A stretch of 64,000 nt of DNA from assembly GCA_021797775.1 (NCBI GenBank), contig JAJZZC010000001.1, forward strand, positions 16,762 to 80,761, written 5' to 3'. The position numbers were made by a program, and so were the translations under genes. Positions 26,198 to 36,617 of the stretch are shown one piece after another. The notes under the pieces were generated by a model, which saw nothing but the letters and a program-made list of their open reading frames with translations, was not told the DNA's origin and searched no databases. The DNA is from Bacillota bacterium (GTDB lineage: Bacteria > Bacillota > Sulfobacillia > RBS10-35 > JAJYVN01). The stretch's first letter is position 1. Each line of letters starts with the position of its first letter.

Positions 26198-26734
26198 CTA
26201 GCCGGCGGGGCGCCGGGATGGTTGCGGTTGTTCGGCGAGATCCGTACGCTGGGCCGGCGTCTCCTCTCCGGCGGCAGCCGCCTGTCCCATACCCAGTTCC
26301 TCGCGCCCCTGACGAATGACGGCGACCGCCTTCATCATGTGCGACTCCACGCGCTCCATGAGTTCATCGGCGTAGTCGCGGGCGGCCAACCGGATCTCTC
26401 TGCTCACGCGCCGGGCCTCCTCCATGACCCGGTCCGCCTCCTCCTGTGCCTTCTGGGTGATGGCCGACTCCCGCGCCATCTTCTCCGCGTAGACCCGCGA
26501 CTCGTTGATGAGCGCGTCACCCTCCTCGCGGGCCTGTTGCAGCAGACGATCACGCTCGCGGTTGACCTTTTGCGCCTGATGCAGGGCTTCGGGAATGGAT
26601 TGGCGGAGGCGGTCGATGATCTCGAACACCTCCTGTTCGTTGACCATGAGCCTGCCGGTCAACGGGATACGGCTGGAATCGGCCAGGTACCCCTCCAGCT
26701 CGTCGAGCAACGCAAGAAGGTCCTGCTCACCCAT
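26198..26734 (-). CDS. coiled-coil protein next to coaD (ATP-synthase-b-like/DivIVA-like)
   Basis: 178 residues, mostly one long helix. Residues about 25-155 are Glu/Arg/Gln/Ala-rich with heptad pattern (QKVNRERDRLLQQAREEGDA, EKMARESAITQKAQEEADRV). The N-terminus (LLALLDELEGYLADSSRIP) is followed by VNEQEVFEIIDRLRQSIPE, which is conserved in the uncharacterised coaD-linked coiled-coil family of Bacillota. These are often mis-named ATP synthase subunit b, but there is no membrane anchor. It is third in the rsmD-coaD unit (51 bp after coaD). Role unknown; a scaffold is plausible. Confidence 0.75.
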   Translation of the reverse strand: MGEQDLLALLDELEGYLADSSRIPLTGRLMVNEQEVFEIIDRLRQSIPEALHQAQKVNRERDRLLQQAREEGDALINESRVYAEKMARESAITQKAQEEADRVMEEARRVSREIRLAARDYADELMERVESHMMKAVAVIRQGREELGMGQAAAAGEETPAQRTDLAEQPQPSRRPAG

Positions 26735-26785
26735 CCCCAGCCATTCCCCCGCTTCGGTGTCCGACGTTGCTTGGGTGCCATGGCG

Positions 26786-27277
26786 TCAGTTCCGCGCCGT
26801 GCCGAATTTCTCCCTCAGGCGGCAGCTGACGTGATCGGGGACGAGGCCGGAGATGTCGCCGCCCCAGCGGGCCACTTCCTTTACCAGCGACGAACTGAGA
26901 AACGAGTGCGCCGGGCGCGTCATCATGAAGAGGGTCTCCAGCTCCGCATAGAGCTGCTTGTTCATCTCCGCCATGGCCAGCTCGTACTCGAAGTCAGAAA
27001 CCGCCCGCAGCCCCCGTAGCACGATGCGGATCCCCCGGTCCCGCGCGTAGGCCGTGAGCAAGCCCGATGCGGCCTCGACGCGCACGTTGGGTAGGTGCGC
27101 GGTGGCTACGCGCAGCATGTCCACCCGTTCAGCCGCCGTGAAGAGGGGCGACTTCCCCATATTGGTAAACACAGCAACATACAGCAGATCGACGACGGGC
27201 GCCGCCCGCTCAATGACGTCCAGGTGCCCGTTGGTCACCGGATCAAAGCTGCCCGGGCAAAGAGCCGAGCCCTGCAC
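26786..27277 (-). CDS. coaD: phosphopantetheine adenylyltransferase
   Basis: 163 residues, exactly the family size. It makes dephospho-CoA from 4'-phosphopantetheine and ATP, the penultimate step of CoA synthesis. Nucleotidyltransferase motif: CPGSFDPVTNGHLD with TNGH as the HxGH site; GLRAVSDFEYELAMAEMNK is the substrate-binding helix; FLSSSLVKEVA corresponds to the ISSxxVR signature. A GTG start follows AGAGGG by 5 nt. It begins 13 bp after the rsmD stop, so the two are co-transcribed as in many Bacillota. Confidence 0.95.
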   Translation of the reverse strand: MQGSALCPGSFDPVTNGHLDVIERAAPVVDLLYVAVFTNMGKSPLFTAAERVDMLRVATAHLPNVRVEAASGLLTAYARDRGIRIVLRGLRAVSDFEYELAMAEMNKQLYAELETLFMMTRPAHSFLSSSLVKEVARWGGDISGLVPDHVSCRLREKFGTARN

Positions 27278-27290
27278 AGTGGCCCTCTTT

Positions 27291-27854
27291 CTAGGTACCG
27301 GCCCACCGCCACCTGTAAATAGAAAGGCCGGTGCCGCCGTATGTCCGGCTCCAGATGCGCTCTAGGTTCCCGCTGTCGGGCGGCAATTCCTCCCTCGCCA
27401 GGTGCTCCACGGCCAGCAGGCCGCTGGCGGGGCCCGCGGCACTGCGGCCCAAGCGGCCGACCAGCGCGGCGGCGCCGAGCGCGTAGGGCGGATCGGCCAG
27501 CACCAGATCGAAGTGCTCGGAGGTCGCGCGTGGCGAGTCCAGGAATCGTCCGACGTCACCCGACACCACGGTCGCACGGTCCTCCACGCCCAGCGTGCGC
27601 AGGTTGTGGCGCAGGGCACGCAGGGCGACGGGACCTCGCTCCACGAAACACGCGCGGGCGAAGCCGCGCGAGAGCGCCTCGATGCCCAGCGCCCCGCTAC
27701 CGGCATAGAGGTCAAGGACCGCACCGCCGCCGGGGTACAGGGGCGCCAATACGTCGAAAAGCGCCTCCCGCACGCGTGCCGCCGTCGGGCGCGTTCGATC
27801 GTCGCCGGGCGCCACCAGCCGCCGCCCGCGCAGGTCTCCGGCGAGGACGCGCAC
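27291..27854 (-). CDS. rsmD: 16S rRNA (guanine966-N2)-methyltransferase
   Basis: 187 residues. Family landmarks: VRVLAGDLRGRRL at the N-terminus, RPTAARVREALFDVL, DLYAGSGALGIEALSRG (SAM site) and LVLADPPYALG (catalytic DPPY). It methylates G966 of 16S rRNA during 30S assembly. The GTG start is 8 nt after AAAGGGGG; the upstream part of the frame is not protein-like. First gene of the rsmD-coaD-coiled-coil unit. The 300 bp upstream, shared with divergent gpr, shows no promoter I can assign. Confidence 0.93.
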   Translation of the reverse strand: MRVLAGDLRGRRLVAPGDDRTRPTAARVREALFDVLAPLYPGGGAVLDLYAGSGALGIEALSRGFARACFVERGPVALRALRHNLRTLGVEDRATVVSGDVGRFLDSPRATSEHFDLVLADPPYALGAAALVGRLGRSAAGPASGLLAVEHLAREELPPDSGNLERIWSRTYGGTGLSIYRWRWAGT

Positions 27855-28152
27855 CCCGGGCGCCCCCTTTTCCGCGCCGTTCCGGCGGACGCAGCCACCC
27901 CGCGCCGCTCCGTTGGCGAGGATGTGAGCGTACCATGGGGAACGGCAGGAAGCCGGACTCCTCGGTGCCGGCCCCGCGCCCGTCCCTCGGTCCGTGTGCC
28001 GTGCCCCGGAACGCGGCGCCGGCTCCCACACAAACCGCGGGTCCCCCGCCGCCGGCCCCGTCCTCTCCCAGCCCCGCCCCGGCGCAGCCATGCATATGCG
28101 GCATGCGCGCCGATGACGCTACGCCGCGGAGCAGTCGGCAGGGCAAAGAGGG

Positions 28153-29178
28153 GTGGCGCGCGCGTTGGGCAGGGACGGCGGCCGTGCGATGAGGGGGTGG
28201 TCCGCGGTCCCGGCAGGGGGCGGCGGTCCGCTGGCGGAGGTGGGCGACTCACCGCGTACCGACCTCGCGGTCGAGGCCGTGGAACGACCGCACCGCGTGG
28301 AAGGCATCGACGTCGAAGAGGGGCACGAGGGCGAGGTGGCGGTGACACGGGTTCGCGTTCGCAGTGACGAGGCGGAGCGCGTAGTGGGTAAGCCCCGCGG
28401 TACGTATGTGACGCTGGACGCCCCCGGCCTCTTGCGTCGCGACACCATGGTCCAGGAACAGGTGGCGCGGGCGCTGGCCCGCGAACTTGGCGCGTTGCTA
28501 CCCCTGGATGCGGATAGCCACGTCTTCGTCGTCGGCCTCGGCAACTGGAACGCCACGCCCGACGCCCTGGGCCCGCGCGTGGTCGGCGAGATCCTGGTGA
28601 CCCGGCACCTCGCCGACCAGGTCCCTGAAAACCTCGCGGGCCAAGTGCGCCGCGTGTCGGCCCTCGCCCCGGGCGTGCTCGGCCTCACCGGCATTGAGAC
28701 GGGGGAGATCATCCGCGGCATCGTCGCCCGTATCAAACCCGACGCGGTGGTCGTGGTGGACGCGCTCGCCTCACGTAGCGTCGAGCGCCTGGGCCGGACC
28801 ATCCAGGTAGCGGACAGCGGCATCCAACCGGGGTCCGGTGTTGGCAACCACCGCAGTGGCATCGACGCCCAGACCATCGGGGTGCCAGTGGTGGCGGTCG
28901 GCGTGCCCACGGTCGTGCACGCGGCCACCATCGCCGCCGACACCATCGACCTGCTGGCGGCCGAACTGGACGGGCAGCCCGCGTACGCCGGTCTGCGCCT
29001 GCTCCACGGAGACGACAAGAGGCAATTGATCGCCCGGGTGCTGGCCCCTGCCGTTGGAGACCTCATGGTGACGCCTAAGGAAATTGACCTATTGCTGGAT
29101 GATCTTTCTAGCGTCGTCGCCGCCGGCGTCAACGCCGCCCTGCATCCGAAAGTCGCAGCGCAGGAGAGCCTGCTCTAG
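28153..29178 (+). CDS. gpr: germination protease GPR
   Basis: Up to 341 residues. It degrades small acid-soluble spore proteins during germination. The family is unmistakable: RTDLAVEA (the pro-sequence cleavage region), VVGLGNWNATPDALGPRVVG, APGVLGLTGIETGEIIRGIV, DALASRSVERLGRTIQVADS, GSGVGNHR, GVPTVVHAATIAADTIDLL, and the C-terminal VTPKEIDLLLDDL. The start is uncertain: GTG 28153, TTG 28165 (11 nt after GAGGGG) or ATG 28189 are possible; any gives the short propeptide expected of the zymogen. A matching substrate gene lies at 36113-36343. Confidence 0.95.
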   Translation: MARALGRDGGRAMRGWSAVPAGGGGPLAEVGDSPRTDLAVEAVERPHRVEGIDVEEGHEGEVAVTRVRVRSDEAERVVGKPRGTYVTLDAPGLLRRDTMVQEQVARALARELGALLPLDADSHVFVVGLGNWNATPDALGPRVVGEILVTRHLADQVPENLAGQVRRVSALAPGVLGLTGIETGEIIRGIVARIKPDAVVVVDALASRSVERLGRTIQVADSGIQPGSGVGNHRSGIDAQTIGVPVVAVGVPTVVHAATIAADTIDLLAAELDGQPAYAGLRLLHGDDKRQLIARVLAPAVGDLMVTPKEIDLLLDDLSSVVAAGVNAALHPKVAAQESLL

Positions 29179-29208
29179 CGGCCCACCCCAATGGCTGACT
29201 GGAGGCCC

Positions 29209-29285
29209 GTGGGGGGCGCCCCCACCCCACGCCGGGCGCTGGTCGGAGCAAGCGCGAGACAGGGGCCCCGCCATGAGCGGGGCCC
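29209..29285 (+). terminator. two tandem hairpins after gpr
   Basis: GTGGGGG/CCCCCAC (29209-29225, loop GCG) and GGGCCCCGC/GCGGGGCCC (29263-29285, loop CATGA), both perfect, starting 30 bp after the gpr stop. Confidence 0.65.
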
Positions 29286-29624
29286 TCCGTCCCGATCCCT
29301 GAGCCCCAACGGTTGCCGGTGGTTAGCGCACCCTGACAGAACGGGAGAGACGCGCAGGGGGGACGGCCAGTGCGCTCTGGGGCCGACGGGAAAACGGCCC
29401 CCTGTCCTCCCACACGACAACCAGGGACCCACGGCTGCGCCAGGCGGTGCCGTCCCGGCGGGGGTTGCGCACGCGGAGCGTCTCCCTTCCCCGGCGGTCA
29501 CGGTGCGGTCAGCTGCCGCCCTGCCGCAAGGTCTCCTGCGAAAAGGCCGCGGGCGCCACTACCAGTAGTGGTCATGTGCGCCAAGGACTACTAGGCGCCG
29601 TCGCCGACACCCGCCCGCGTTTTC
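29286..29624. other. non-coding, nothing recognised
   Basis: Spacer between the gpr terminators and repeat copy 2. Confidence 0.4.
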
Positions 29625-29757
29625 ATCCTGAATCTCGCAGTGTCAGGCGGGCGCCGCTGTCGCAGAAGGACCCTGCCATACGAGCGGGTGAGGTCGTGGC
29701 GAGGGGCCGGCGCCTGGGCGCCAAGGCGCCGGGCAGCCCCTTTGCGAAAATCAGGTT
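29625..29757 (+). repeat. dispersed intergenic repeat, copy 2 (133 bp)
   Basis: Same orientation as copy 1. The left end is ATCCTGA; the right end is TCAGGTT, so the terminal match is 5 bp. The internal left block, the GGTGAGGTCGTGGCGAGGGG block and the CCTTTGCGAAAA right block are kept. Confidence 0.85.
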
Positions 29758-30340
29758 CATGCCGCGTGGCGCCGGCCCCGCCGGCATGGGGGGCTTGTGG
29801 GTCAGAGGCGTTCGAACGGGACGCGGCCGACACCCGGTTGCTCCACACGCACTTCACCGGAACATGCCCGCGGCGGCAAGCGACGCGCCGCCATCCTCAT
29901 GCTGACGCGGTGCGCGGTCAATCGTCAGGATGGCGCGCGGATCCGAACCGAGACGCCGCCGGGGCCTTTGCGCCCGGGCCGGGCGGGGAAACGGGGGCGG
30001 GGTACGGCCGGCGTCGCGCGGCTGCCGCCCCCTGGCCCACGGACAACACCCAGCGCAGCACGGCGCCGCCTGCACACAATGCGCCAAGGCCTCCTCCGGG
30101 GCGCCTGCCTCGCCCAGCGGGCCGGGAAGGGAGCGTGCCGTCGCGGTGGCAGGGAGGGCGGTGAGCCAGTGGGCCCGCGTCGGTCCCGCACCATCTCCCC
30201 CGCAAAGTGGCGCAGGCGATCCGGTGCGTACCCCGGCGAGGGGGGCGAGCGGGCCACCACCCTTCGCTCGCACGCCACGGGGCACGCAGGGTCCCGCCCG
30301 TCGTCCGCCAGGGGGTGAGACCACCGAGCCGCGATCGCCA
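29758..30340. other. non-coding, nothing recognised
   Basis: Several overlapping open frames of Arg/Pro/Gly composition; no family or signal. Confidence 0.4.
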
Positions 30341-31045
30341 GTGAACACGGCCCGACGGCGGGCCGCCATGCGCTCATTGCTCGGCGCGTGCCAGAGGGGC
30401 TCCGACCTGGCGTTCGCTCCCCTGGTGCGCCGCGCGGCGGCGCTCCTCGCCCCGGCGGTGCAAACACCCCCACACTTCATCTACCTATTGCTCACGGTCG
30501 AGGACAAGCGCTTCATCTTACACGGCGGCATCGACCCGCTGGCTGCGGCCCGCGCCGCACTGCACAATCTGACGGGGCGCGGCGGGCTCCAGGGGGCCAG
30601 CACCATCACGCAGCAACTTTACAATGTGACCCGGGAGGAGGCGGGTCTACGCCGCAGCCGCACCATGCCAGCCAAGTGGCGGCAGGGGCTCTGGGCCCTG
30701 GGCCACCAGTGCCGGCACTCCAAGCGCGAGATCCTCGCCGCCTACCTGGACCGCGTTTACTGGGGCCGCTCGTACCACGGGCTCGACGCCGCGGCCCATG
30801 GATACTGCGGGGTGACCCGCCCCGCATTGTCGCTGGCGCAGAGCTTCTTTCTCGTCGAGCGCCTCGCCACCCCCAACCTGCTGCGCCCCCGGCGCATCGC
30901 GGCCCTGCTGCGCCGGCGGTCCATCGCCCCGCTCTTCGCCCGGCGCATCGGTGCCCGCGCCGAGTTGCTTTCGCTCTACGACCGCCACTTCGCCGCCGGC
31001 ACCCGCCTCCGGCGGGAACTCGCCTCGCCCCCCACCCAGCAGTGA
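30341..31045 (+). CDS. stand-alone peptidoglycan glycosyltransferase (GT51)
   Basis: About 234 residues, the size of a monofunctional transglycosylase, without a transpeptidase domain. Motifs in order: VEDKRFILHGGID (EDxxFxxHxG with the catalytic Glu), GASTITQQL (GxSTITQQ), KREILAAYLDRVYWG (KxEILExYLNxxYxG), and LSLAQSFFLVERLATPN (the L-x-x-A-x-x-P region). It polymerises lipid II into glycan strands. I see no clear N-terminal membrane helix (AFAPLVRRAAALLAPAV is weak), which is unusual. GTG 30341 or ATG 30368 could start it; neither has a good ribosome site. A possible spore-cortex role is inference only. Confidence 0.8.
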   Translation: MNTARRRAAMRSLLGACQRGSDLAFAPLVRRAAALLAPAVQTPPHFIYLLLTVEDKRFILHGGIDPLAAARAALHNLTGRGGLQGASTITQQLYNVTREEAGLRRSRTMPAKWRQGLWALGHQCRHSKREILAAYLDRVYWGRSYHGLDAAAHGYCGVTRPALSLAQSFFLVERLATPNLLRPRRIAALLRRRSIAPLFARRIGARAELLSLYDRHFAAGTRLRRELASPPTQQ

Positions 31046-31680
31046 CGCGCGCCATGCGCCCGCAGGGGGATCCGCGCGGCCGCTGCCGCCGGCCGACCTC
31101 CTGGAACCGCGGCCGCAGCGCGGCGTCCAGGGCCCACCTTAGGCACTGGGGGCAGTCGGTTCGACCGGGTCGGGCGCAACCTCGCGCAGCGGCGCCCGAC
31201 CCTCCGGTTCCCGTGGACGAGGATGCAGGCAGATCGCCGCGGGGCAGCCGCGGCCAGGCGACGGGGAGCCAGACGGCAGGGCCCGAAGACGCTGGCCGGG
31301 ACGCCGGGTCAGGCGGCCCGCCTGCGGTCGCGGGGAGGGCCCCGGGTTTGGCCGCGGTGGCGCCCGCCGTGGCGCCAGGGCAATCCCCGCCCGCCCCCAT
31401 CATCGGCGGATTGCCCTGGGGGCCTGGACGCACCGGGGGGGGCACGCACCGCCCCACGCAACGCACCCCCGGTCGGCCGCTGTGGTGCGCGCGGCTGGCG
31501 CACTGGCCACGCCCACCGCGCGCCCCCCCGGACGCCGGGCGCGGCGGCTGCGTTTCGCCGCCGGGCAGGGCCCTCCACTTCTGCCGCCGCCTCCCAGGAT
31601 GCACTAGAGGACGCGTCGTATCCCCAGCAGCGAGGTGGTTGTGTGCGTGCTCCCGCCGTGCCGGACCCGCGCTCCCGGCA
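31046..31680. other. non-coding, nothing recognised
   Basis: The recJ frame is open through this stretch but reads as composition-driven Arg/Pro sequence. Confidence 0.4.
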
Positions 31681-33810
31681 GTGAGCGCGACCCTGCAGCG
31701 CCGCGTCTGGAGCCTGCCGAGCGAGCCGTCCGCCGCGTGGACGCAGTCGATGGTCACGGACCTTGGAATCCCCGCGCTGGTGGCGCGTGTGCTCTATGCG
31801 CGCGGCTACCACACAGCGGCTGAGGCTTCCGCCTTCCTGGACCCCCCTCAGCCTCCCGATCCCATGGGTCTGCCCGGCATGCCCGCCGCCCTTGAGCGCC
31901 TGTGCCGTGCCCGCGCCCACGGCGAAGGGGTGCTCGTGTACGGGGACTACGATTGCGACGGGGTCTGTGCCGCGGCGCTAGCCCAAGGCGCCTTGCGCGC
32001 GCTGGGTTGGCAGGCGCGCGTCCACCTGCCGTACCGCGCCGACGGGTACGGCCTGCGCGAGGACACACTGGTCTCCTTGGCCCAGCGCGCCGATTGCCGC
32101 CTGGTCCTCGCCGTTGACAACGGCTCCACGGCGCACGCCGCCATCGCCGCCGCGGCGCGCGCCGGCGTGGAGGTGCTCGTTGCCGACCATCACCGCTTGG
32201 CGGCCGATCTGCCCCCGGCGACGGCCGTGGTCAATCCCCTGCGCGCCCCTGACTCGCCCTTCGTCTTCCTGGCCGGCGTCGGGGTCGCCTGGTGCTTGGC
32301 GCGGTCGCTCGGCGCCGCCGTGGGCGCCGAACCCCCATCCGACATCGAACTGGTGGCGATCGGGACCATCGCCGACGTGGTGCCGTTGCGCGGCGCCAAC
32401 CGCTGGCTGGTGCGCGCGGGGCTGCGCGCCATGGCCGGGCCCGGCGTCCGCCCGGGCGTGCGCGCCTTGCTCGCCGCCTGCGGGGTCGCGCCGGGGAGCG
32501 CGCCCACGGAACGCGACATCTCCCACGGCGTGGCGCCCCGCCTCAACGCCCCCGGGCGCGTCGACGGACCAGGCGCGGCGTTCGATCTGCTTTCGGCGCC
32601 GGGAGAGGCCGAGGCCCGGGCCGCACTGGCCATCGTCGACCAGTGCAACGAGCGTCGCAGGGCCATCGGCGCGGAGGTCCTGGCGACCGCGGAGCGTGCC
32701 CTGCGCGCACTGCCCTCGCCCCCACCCCCACCCGCCGTGGTCTTGGCCGATCCGGGCTGGCACCCGGGCCTGGTGGGACCGGCGGCCGCGGTGCTCGCCG
32801 AACGGTTGGGCGTCCCGGTACTCCTGGCGGCGATTGACGAGCAGGGGCTGTGCCGCGGATCGGGGCGGGCCAGCCCAGGCTGGGACCTGGTCGACGTCCT
32901 GGGCCGGTGCGCGTCCCATCTCCTGCGCTTCGGCGGGCACACGCAAGCGGCCGGTTTCGAGGTGCGGCTAGAGCGTTTGGAGGGGCTGCGGGCGGCGTTC
33001 ACCGCGGAGTGTGCCGCGCCGCAGGCCGCGGGCCGGGCGCCGGTGCTCCCGCTAGATGGGGCGCTGGAGGCGGGGGCCGGCGACGTGCGGCACGATGTGG
33101 CCGCGGCCATGGAGCGGTTGGCGCCCTTCGGCGCCGGCGCCCCCCCTCCCACGTTCCTGCTCCGGGGCGCGCTCATCTCCGGGGCGGCGCGCATGGGCGA
33201 AACGGGGCGCCACGCGCGCCTGCGCCTGCGGGTCACGGGCGCAGGGGCACCGGCAGGCTCCGATCGGTCGCCAGCATGGGGGCGTGATGCCCCGGCGGGA
33301 GAGGTGCAGGCCGTGGCCTTCGGCCTGGGCCTCTGGACGGAGGGCTTTGCCTCCGGCGGCCCGTTCGACCTGGCCGTCCAGATGACGGTGAACCGCTACC
33401 GGGGGCGCGAGGCGTTGCAGTTGCTCGTGGTCGACGCAGCCCCCTCGGACGGCGACTGGAGCCGATTCCTGACTGCAGTCCACGCGGCGGTGCCGCGACG
33501 CCACCCGGATCGGGACGGGCTGGCCGCGGCCTTCCGCAGGCTGGCCACGCTCGGGCGTGGCGGTGGCCCCCTGCCGCCTGACACCTCGTTGACGGCCCAC
33601 CTGGTACCGGCCTGCCTGCCAGACGGCGAAGCCGCCCAGGCCGCGCTGGCGATCTTGCGGGATCTGGGCATCCTCACCGATGACGGCCGATTCCTCCCTC
33701 CGCCTGCCGGGACGCGGCTCGACCTGGAGGACAGTCCGCGCTACCGGGCGGCGGCCGCAGCCCGGACGGCCGTCGCCGAACTGGCGGCCGCGGTGGAAGC
33801 GACCGGGTAA
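31681..33810 (+). CDS. recJ: single-stranded-DNA exonuclease RecJ
   Basis: 709 residues from the GTG at 31681. It degrades single-stranded DNA 5' to 3' in recombination and mismatch repair. DHH domain: LVYGDYDCDGVCAAAL (DxD metal ligands), AVDNGST and VADHHRLAADLPPA (DHH). DHHA1 domain: GSGRASPGWDLVDVLGRC, LLRFGGHTQAAGFEV (GGH). An OB-type domain follows (LPLDGALEAGAGDV to ALQLLVVDA), then a C-terminal extension of about 120 residues like that of other Bacillota RecJ proteins. The ribosome site is weak. It ends 300 bp before a convergent gene. Confidence 0.92.
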   Translation: MSATLQRRVWSLPSEPSAAWTQSMVTDLGIPALVARVLYARGYHTAAEASAFLDPPQPPDPMGLPGMPAALERLCRARAHGEGVLVYGDYDCDGVCAAALAQGALRALGWQARVHLPYRADGYGLREDTLVSLAQRADCRLVLAVDNGSTAHAAIAAAARAGVEVLVADHHRLAADLPPATAVVNPLRAPDSPFVFLAGVGVAWCLARSLGAAVGAEPPSDIELVAIGTIADVVPLRGANRWLVRAGLRAMAGPGVRPGVRALLAACGVAPGSAPTERDISHGVAPRLNAPGRVDGPGAAFDLLSAPGEAEARAALAIVDQCNERRRAIGAEVLATAERALRALPSPPPPPAVVLADPGWHPGLVGPAAAVLAERLGVPVLLAAIDEQGLCRGSGRASPGWDLVDVLGRCASHLLRFGGHTQAAGFEVRLERLEGLRAAFTAECAAPQAAGRAPVLPLDGALEAGAGDVRHDVAAAMERLAPFGAGAPPPTFLLRGALISGAARMGETGRHARLRLRVTGAGAPAGSDRSPAWGRDAPAGEVQAVAFGLGLWTEGFASGGPFDLAVQMTVNRYRGREALQLLVVDAAPSDGDWSRFLTAVHAAVPRRHPDRDGLAAAFRRLATLGRGGGPLPPDTSLTAHLVPACLPDGEAAQAALAILRDLGILTDDGRFLPPPAGTRLDLEDSPRYRAAAAARTAVAELAAAVEATG

Positions 33811-34042
33811 GCGCCGGGCTGCCAGCGTGACGCGGCGGCCAGCATGTACCGGCGGCAACCACCGTTCACGGCCGCTGCCCGGCGGGCCCCGCCAAGTCCA
33901 TTCGGGTGGGCCGGGATGCACGCCGTGTGGCGCCTGTCCCGCCGCGTGGCGCGGGAGACCGGACGCGGCGCGTTCCCCCAAGGGCGGCCATTGGCTGAGC
34001 GGGGGGGCGCACGATCGCCGCGGGCCTTGCGTCTGCCGGCGC

Positions 34043-34069
34043 GCCCCGCGGCGGACTCGGCCGCGGGGC
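34043..34069. terminator. bidirectional hairpin between recJ and the DUF1444-like gene
   Basis: GCCCCGCGGC and its perfect complement, 10 bp, 7-nt loop. It sits between two convergent genes; the rest of 33811-34109 shows nothing. Confidence 0.6.
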
Positions 34070-34109
34070 CCCCCGACGGCATCACGTCTGCGCGTCTCCG
34101 GCCACCCCG

Positions 34110-34907
34110 TCAAGCCCCCGCCCCGCCATCCCCCACCTCCCAGGTCCCGTCGCGCCAGGTGTACACCATGGCGGACAGGCGGTAGGCATGGCGGGCCGCG
34201 GGCTCCACCAAGTGGCGCCGTAGCCGCCGCTCCCGTTCCTCCTCGCCGGGGACGTACGCCACCGCGAAGCCGCGGAAGGGTACCTCCACCTGCAGGAGGC
34301 TCTCTTCGCACAGTTCGGCCACATGGCGCATCTGGTCGGGCAGCAGGACCTGCACGGCGTTGAGGTGGGGCCGTTCCCCTCCGCTAAAGGCATAGGCCCG
34401 ACCGGGAACGACACAGGTGGGGGCCGCAGCCGCCGCGGCGAGGTTGGCGAGGGACATATCGAAGAGATCACCCTCACTCACGCCCCAGGACTGGCGCATG
34501 CCCTCGGTCACTACGACCAGTTGCCACCAGTCGTCGCTGTCGAGCACGTAGGCGAGATCCAAGCCGGCCAGCCAGCACCGTCCCACCCCGCGCCCGGCCG
34601 CCAAGCCCTCGGGCAGGAACTGGGGAAAGACATGGGGCCGGGCGAACTCAAAGTCGGCCGCGTGCTCGATGACCGCGGCCATGCCCTCCGACTGGGTCAC
34701 CAGTGTGCGCGCCAACTCGGCGATGGGCTCCGGGGCCGGGAGACCGGCGGTATACGCACGGTAGAGTTCGCGGGTGTCGAGGTGTGAGCACACCCCGTCG
34801 CACATCACCTCAACACCCCCCGCCAGCGGCCGAAACGCGGCGCGGCCAGCGGCGATCCGGTTGGCCTGCTCGGAGAGCTCCCGGTTGAAGGCTTCCTCGC
34901 TGAGCAT
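34110..34907 (-). CDS. DUF1444 (YtpQ-like) protein
   Basis: 265 residues, same size as Bacillus YtpQ. The segment order matches that family: FLPEGLAAG, LDLAYVLDSDDWWQLVVVTE, WGVSEGDLFDMSLANLAAAA, LLPDQMRHVAELCEESLLQV and VPFRGFAVAYVPG. The function of DUF1444 is not known. No membrane helices or signal peptide. The ATG at 34907 is 6-7 nt after AAGGGAGG; the frame upstream to 34949 is not needed. Single gene, convergent with recJ. Confidence 0.7.
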   Translation of the reverse strand: MLSEEAFNRELSEQANRIAAGRAAFRPLAGGVEVMCDGVCSHLDTRELYRAYTAGLPAPEPIAELARTLVTQSEGMAAVIEHAADFEFARPHVFPQFLPEGLAAGRGVGRCWLAGLDLAYVLDSDDWWQLVVVTEGMRQSWGVSEGDLFDMSLANLAAAAAAPTCVVPGRAYAFSGGERPHLNAVQVLLPDQMRHVAELCEESLLQVEVPFRGFAVAYVPGEEERERRLRRHLVEPAARHAYRLSAMVYTWRDGTWEVGDGGAGA

Positions 34908-35930
<1,023 letters not shown>

Positions 35931-36057
35931 GCCCCGTCGCGGTGTCGCCGCCCTGCCACCCGAGCGGCGAGGGGGTCGCGGTCGCCACCCACGCGTCATC
36001 CAGCGCCTGTGGACCCCCGGACAGACTTGCAGATTGGTAGTACGGGGTACGCGCAGA

Positions 36058-36095
36058 CTTGAGGGCGGCGACCATACCCGGTCGTCGCCCTCAAG
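36058..36095. terminator. terminator between the NUDIX and spore-protein genes
   Basis: CTTGAGGGCGGCGACC pairs with GGTCGTCGCCCTCAAG (16 bp, one G-U) around a 6-nt loop. It starts 17 bp past the spore-protein stop codon and also faces the NUDIX gene. Confidence 0.7.
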
Positions 36096-36112
36096 CTCAC
36101 ACTTGGACCGGG

Positions 36113-36343
36113 CTAACGGACCCTTGCGCCCGACCGGCCGGCGAGATTCTGCTCGGCGATCTCAATCATCTTGCGCACCATGTGCCCGCCGACAGCGCCA
36201 CATTGGCGGGAGGAGAGATCGCCCCAGTAGCCGTCCGCCGGCGGGTTCACACCGATCTCCGCCGCGGTTTCGTACTTGAAATGATCGAGAGCGGGACCGG
36301 CTTCACGGACCAGGGCACGATTGCTGGTGGAGCCTCTGGCCAT
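36113..36343 (-). CDS. alpha/beta-type small acid-soluble spore protein
   Basis: 76 residues. These proteins coat spore DNA and protect it, then are digested by GPR. Signature: LDHFKYETAAEIGV, in which TA|AEIG is the GPR cleavage region, then VGGHMVRKMIEIAEQNLAG, the conserved C-terminal helix. An insert GYWGDLSSRQCG replaces the usual RANG/RSNG loop and includes a Cys, which is uncommon. The ATG at 36343 is preceded by AAGGGGGTGA. Expression should depend on the forespore factor sigma-G; I could not pick a convincing sigma-G promoter by eye. Confidence 0.93.
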   Translation of the reverse strand: MARGSTSNRALVREAGPALDHFKYETAAEIGVNPPADGYWGDLSSRQCGAVGGHMVRKMIEIAEQNLAGRSGARVR

Positions 36344-36486
36344 GCCTGTCACCCCCTTTGTCGCCAGTAGCATCGGCAAGGCGCCTCCCGCACATGCTGG
36401 AATCGCCCGGGAAGCGCGCCAGTGCCGGGACAGCGGCTGCGCTAAGCCAACGCTTCGCACCCCCCGTGGCGCGGACGGCGCTTTTG

Positions 36487-36617
36487 ATCCTGAATCTCGC
36501 AGTGTCAGGCTGGCGCCGCTGCGCAGAAGGACCCCGCGACACGAGCGGGTGAGATCGTGGCGAGGGGCCGGCCCTGGGCACCAAGGCGACCGGCCGCCCC
36601 TTTGCGAAAGTCAGGTT
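36487..36617 (+). repeat. dispersed intergenic repeat, copy 3 (131 bp)
   Basis: Same orientation as copies 1 and 2. The left end is ATCCTGA, the right end TCAGGTT. The core blocks are intact; one or two bases are missing relative to copy 1 near the CGCTGCGCAGAAGG segment. Confidence 0.85.

Noticed and set aside
30388..31680. 431-codon N-terminal extension of the recJ frame
   Set aside because: Overlaps the transglycosylase gene in another phase and has no RecJ likeness; GTG 31681 gives the normal protein.
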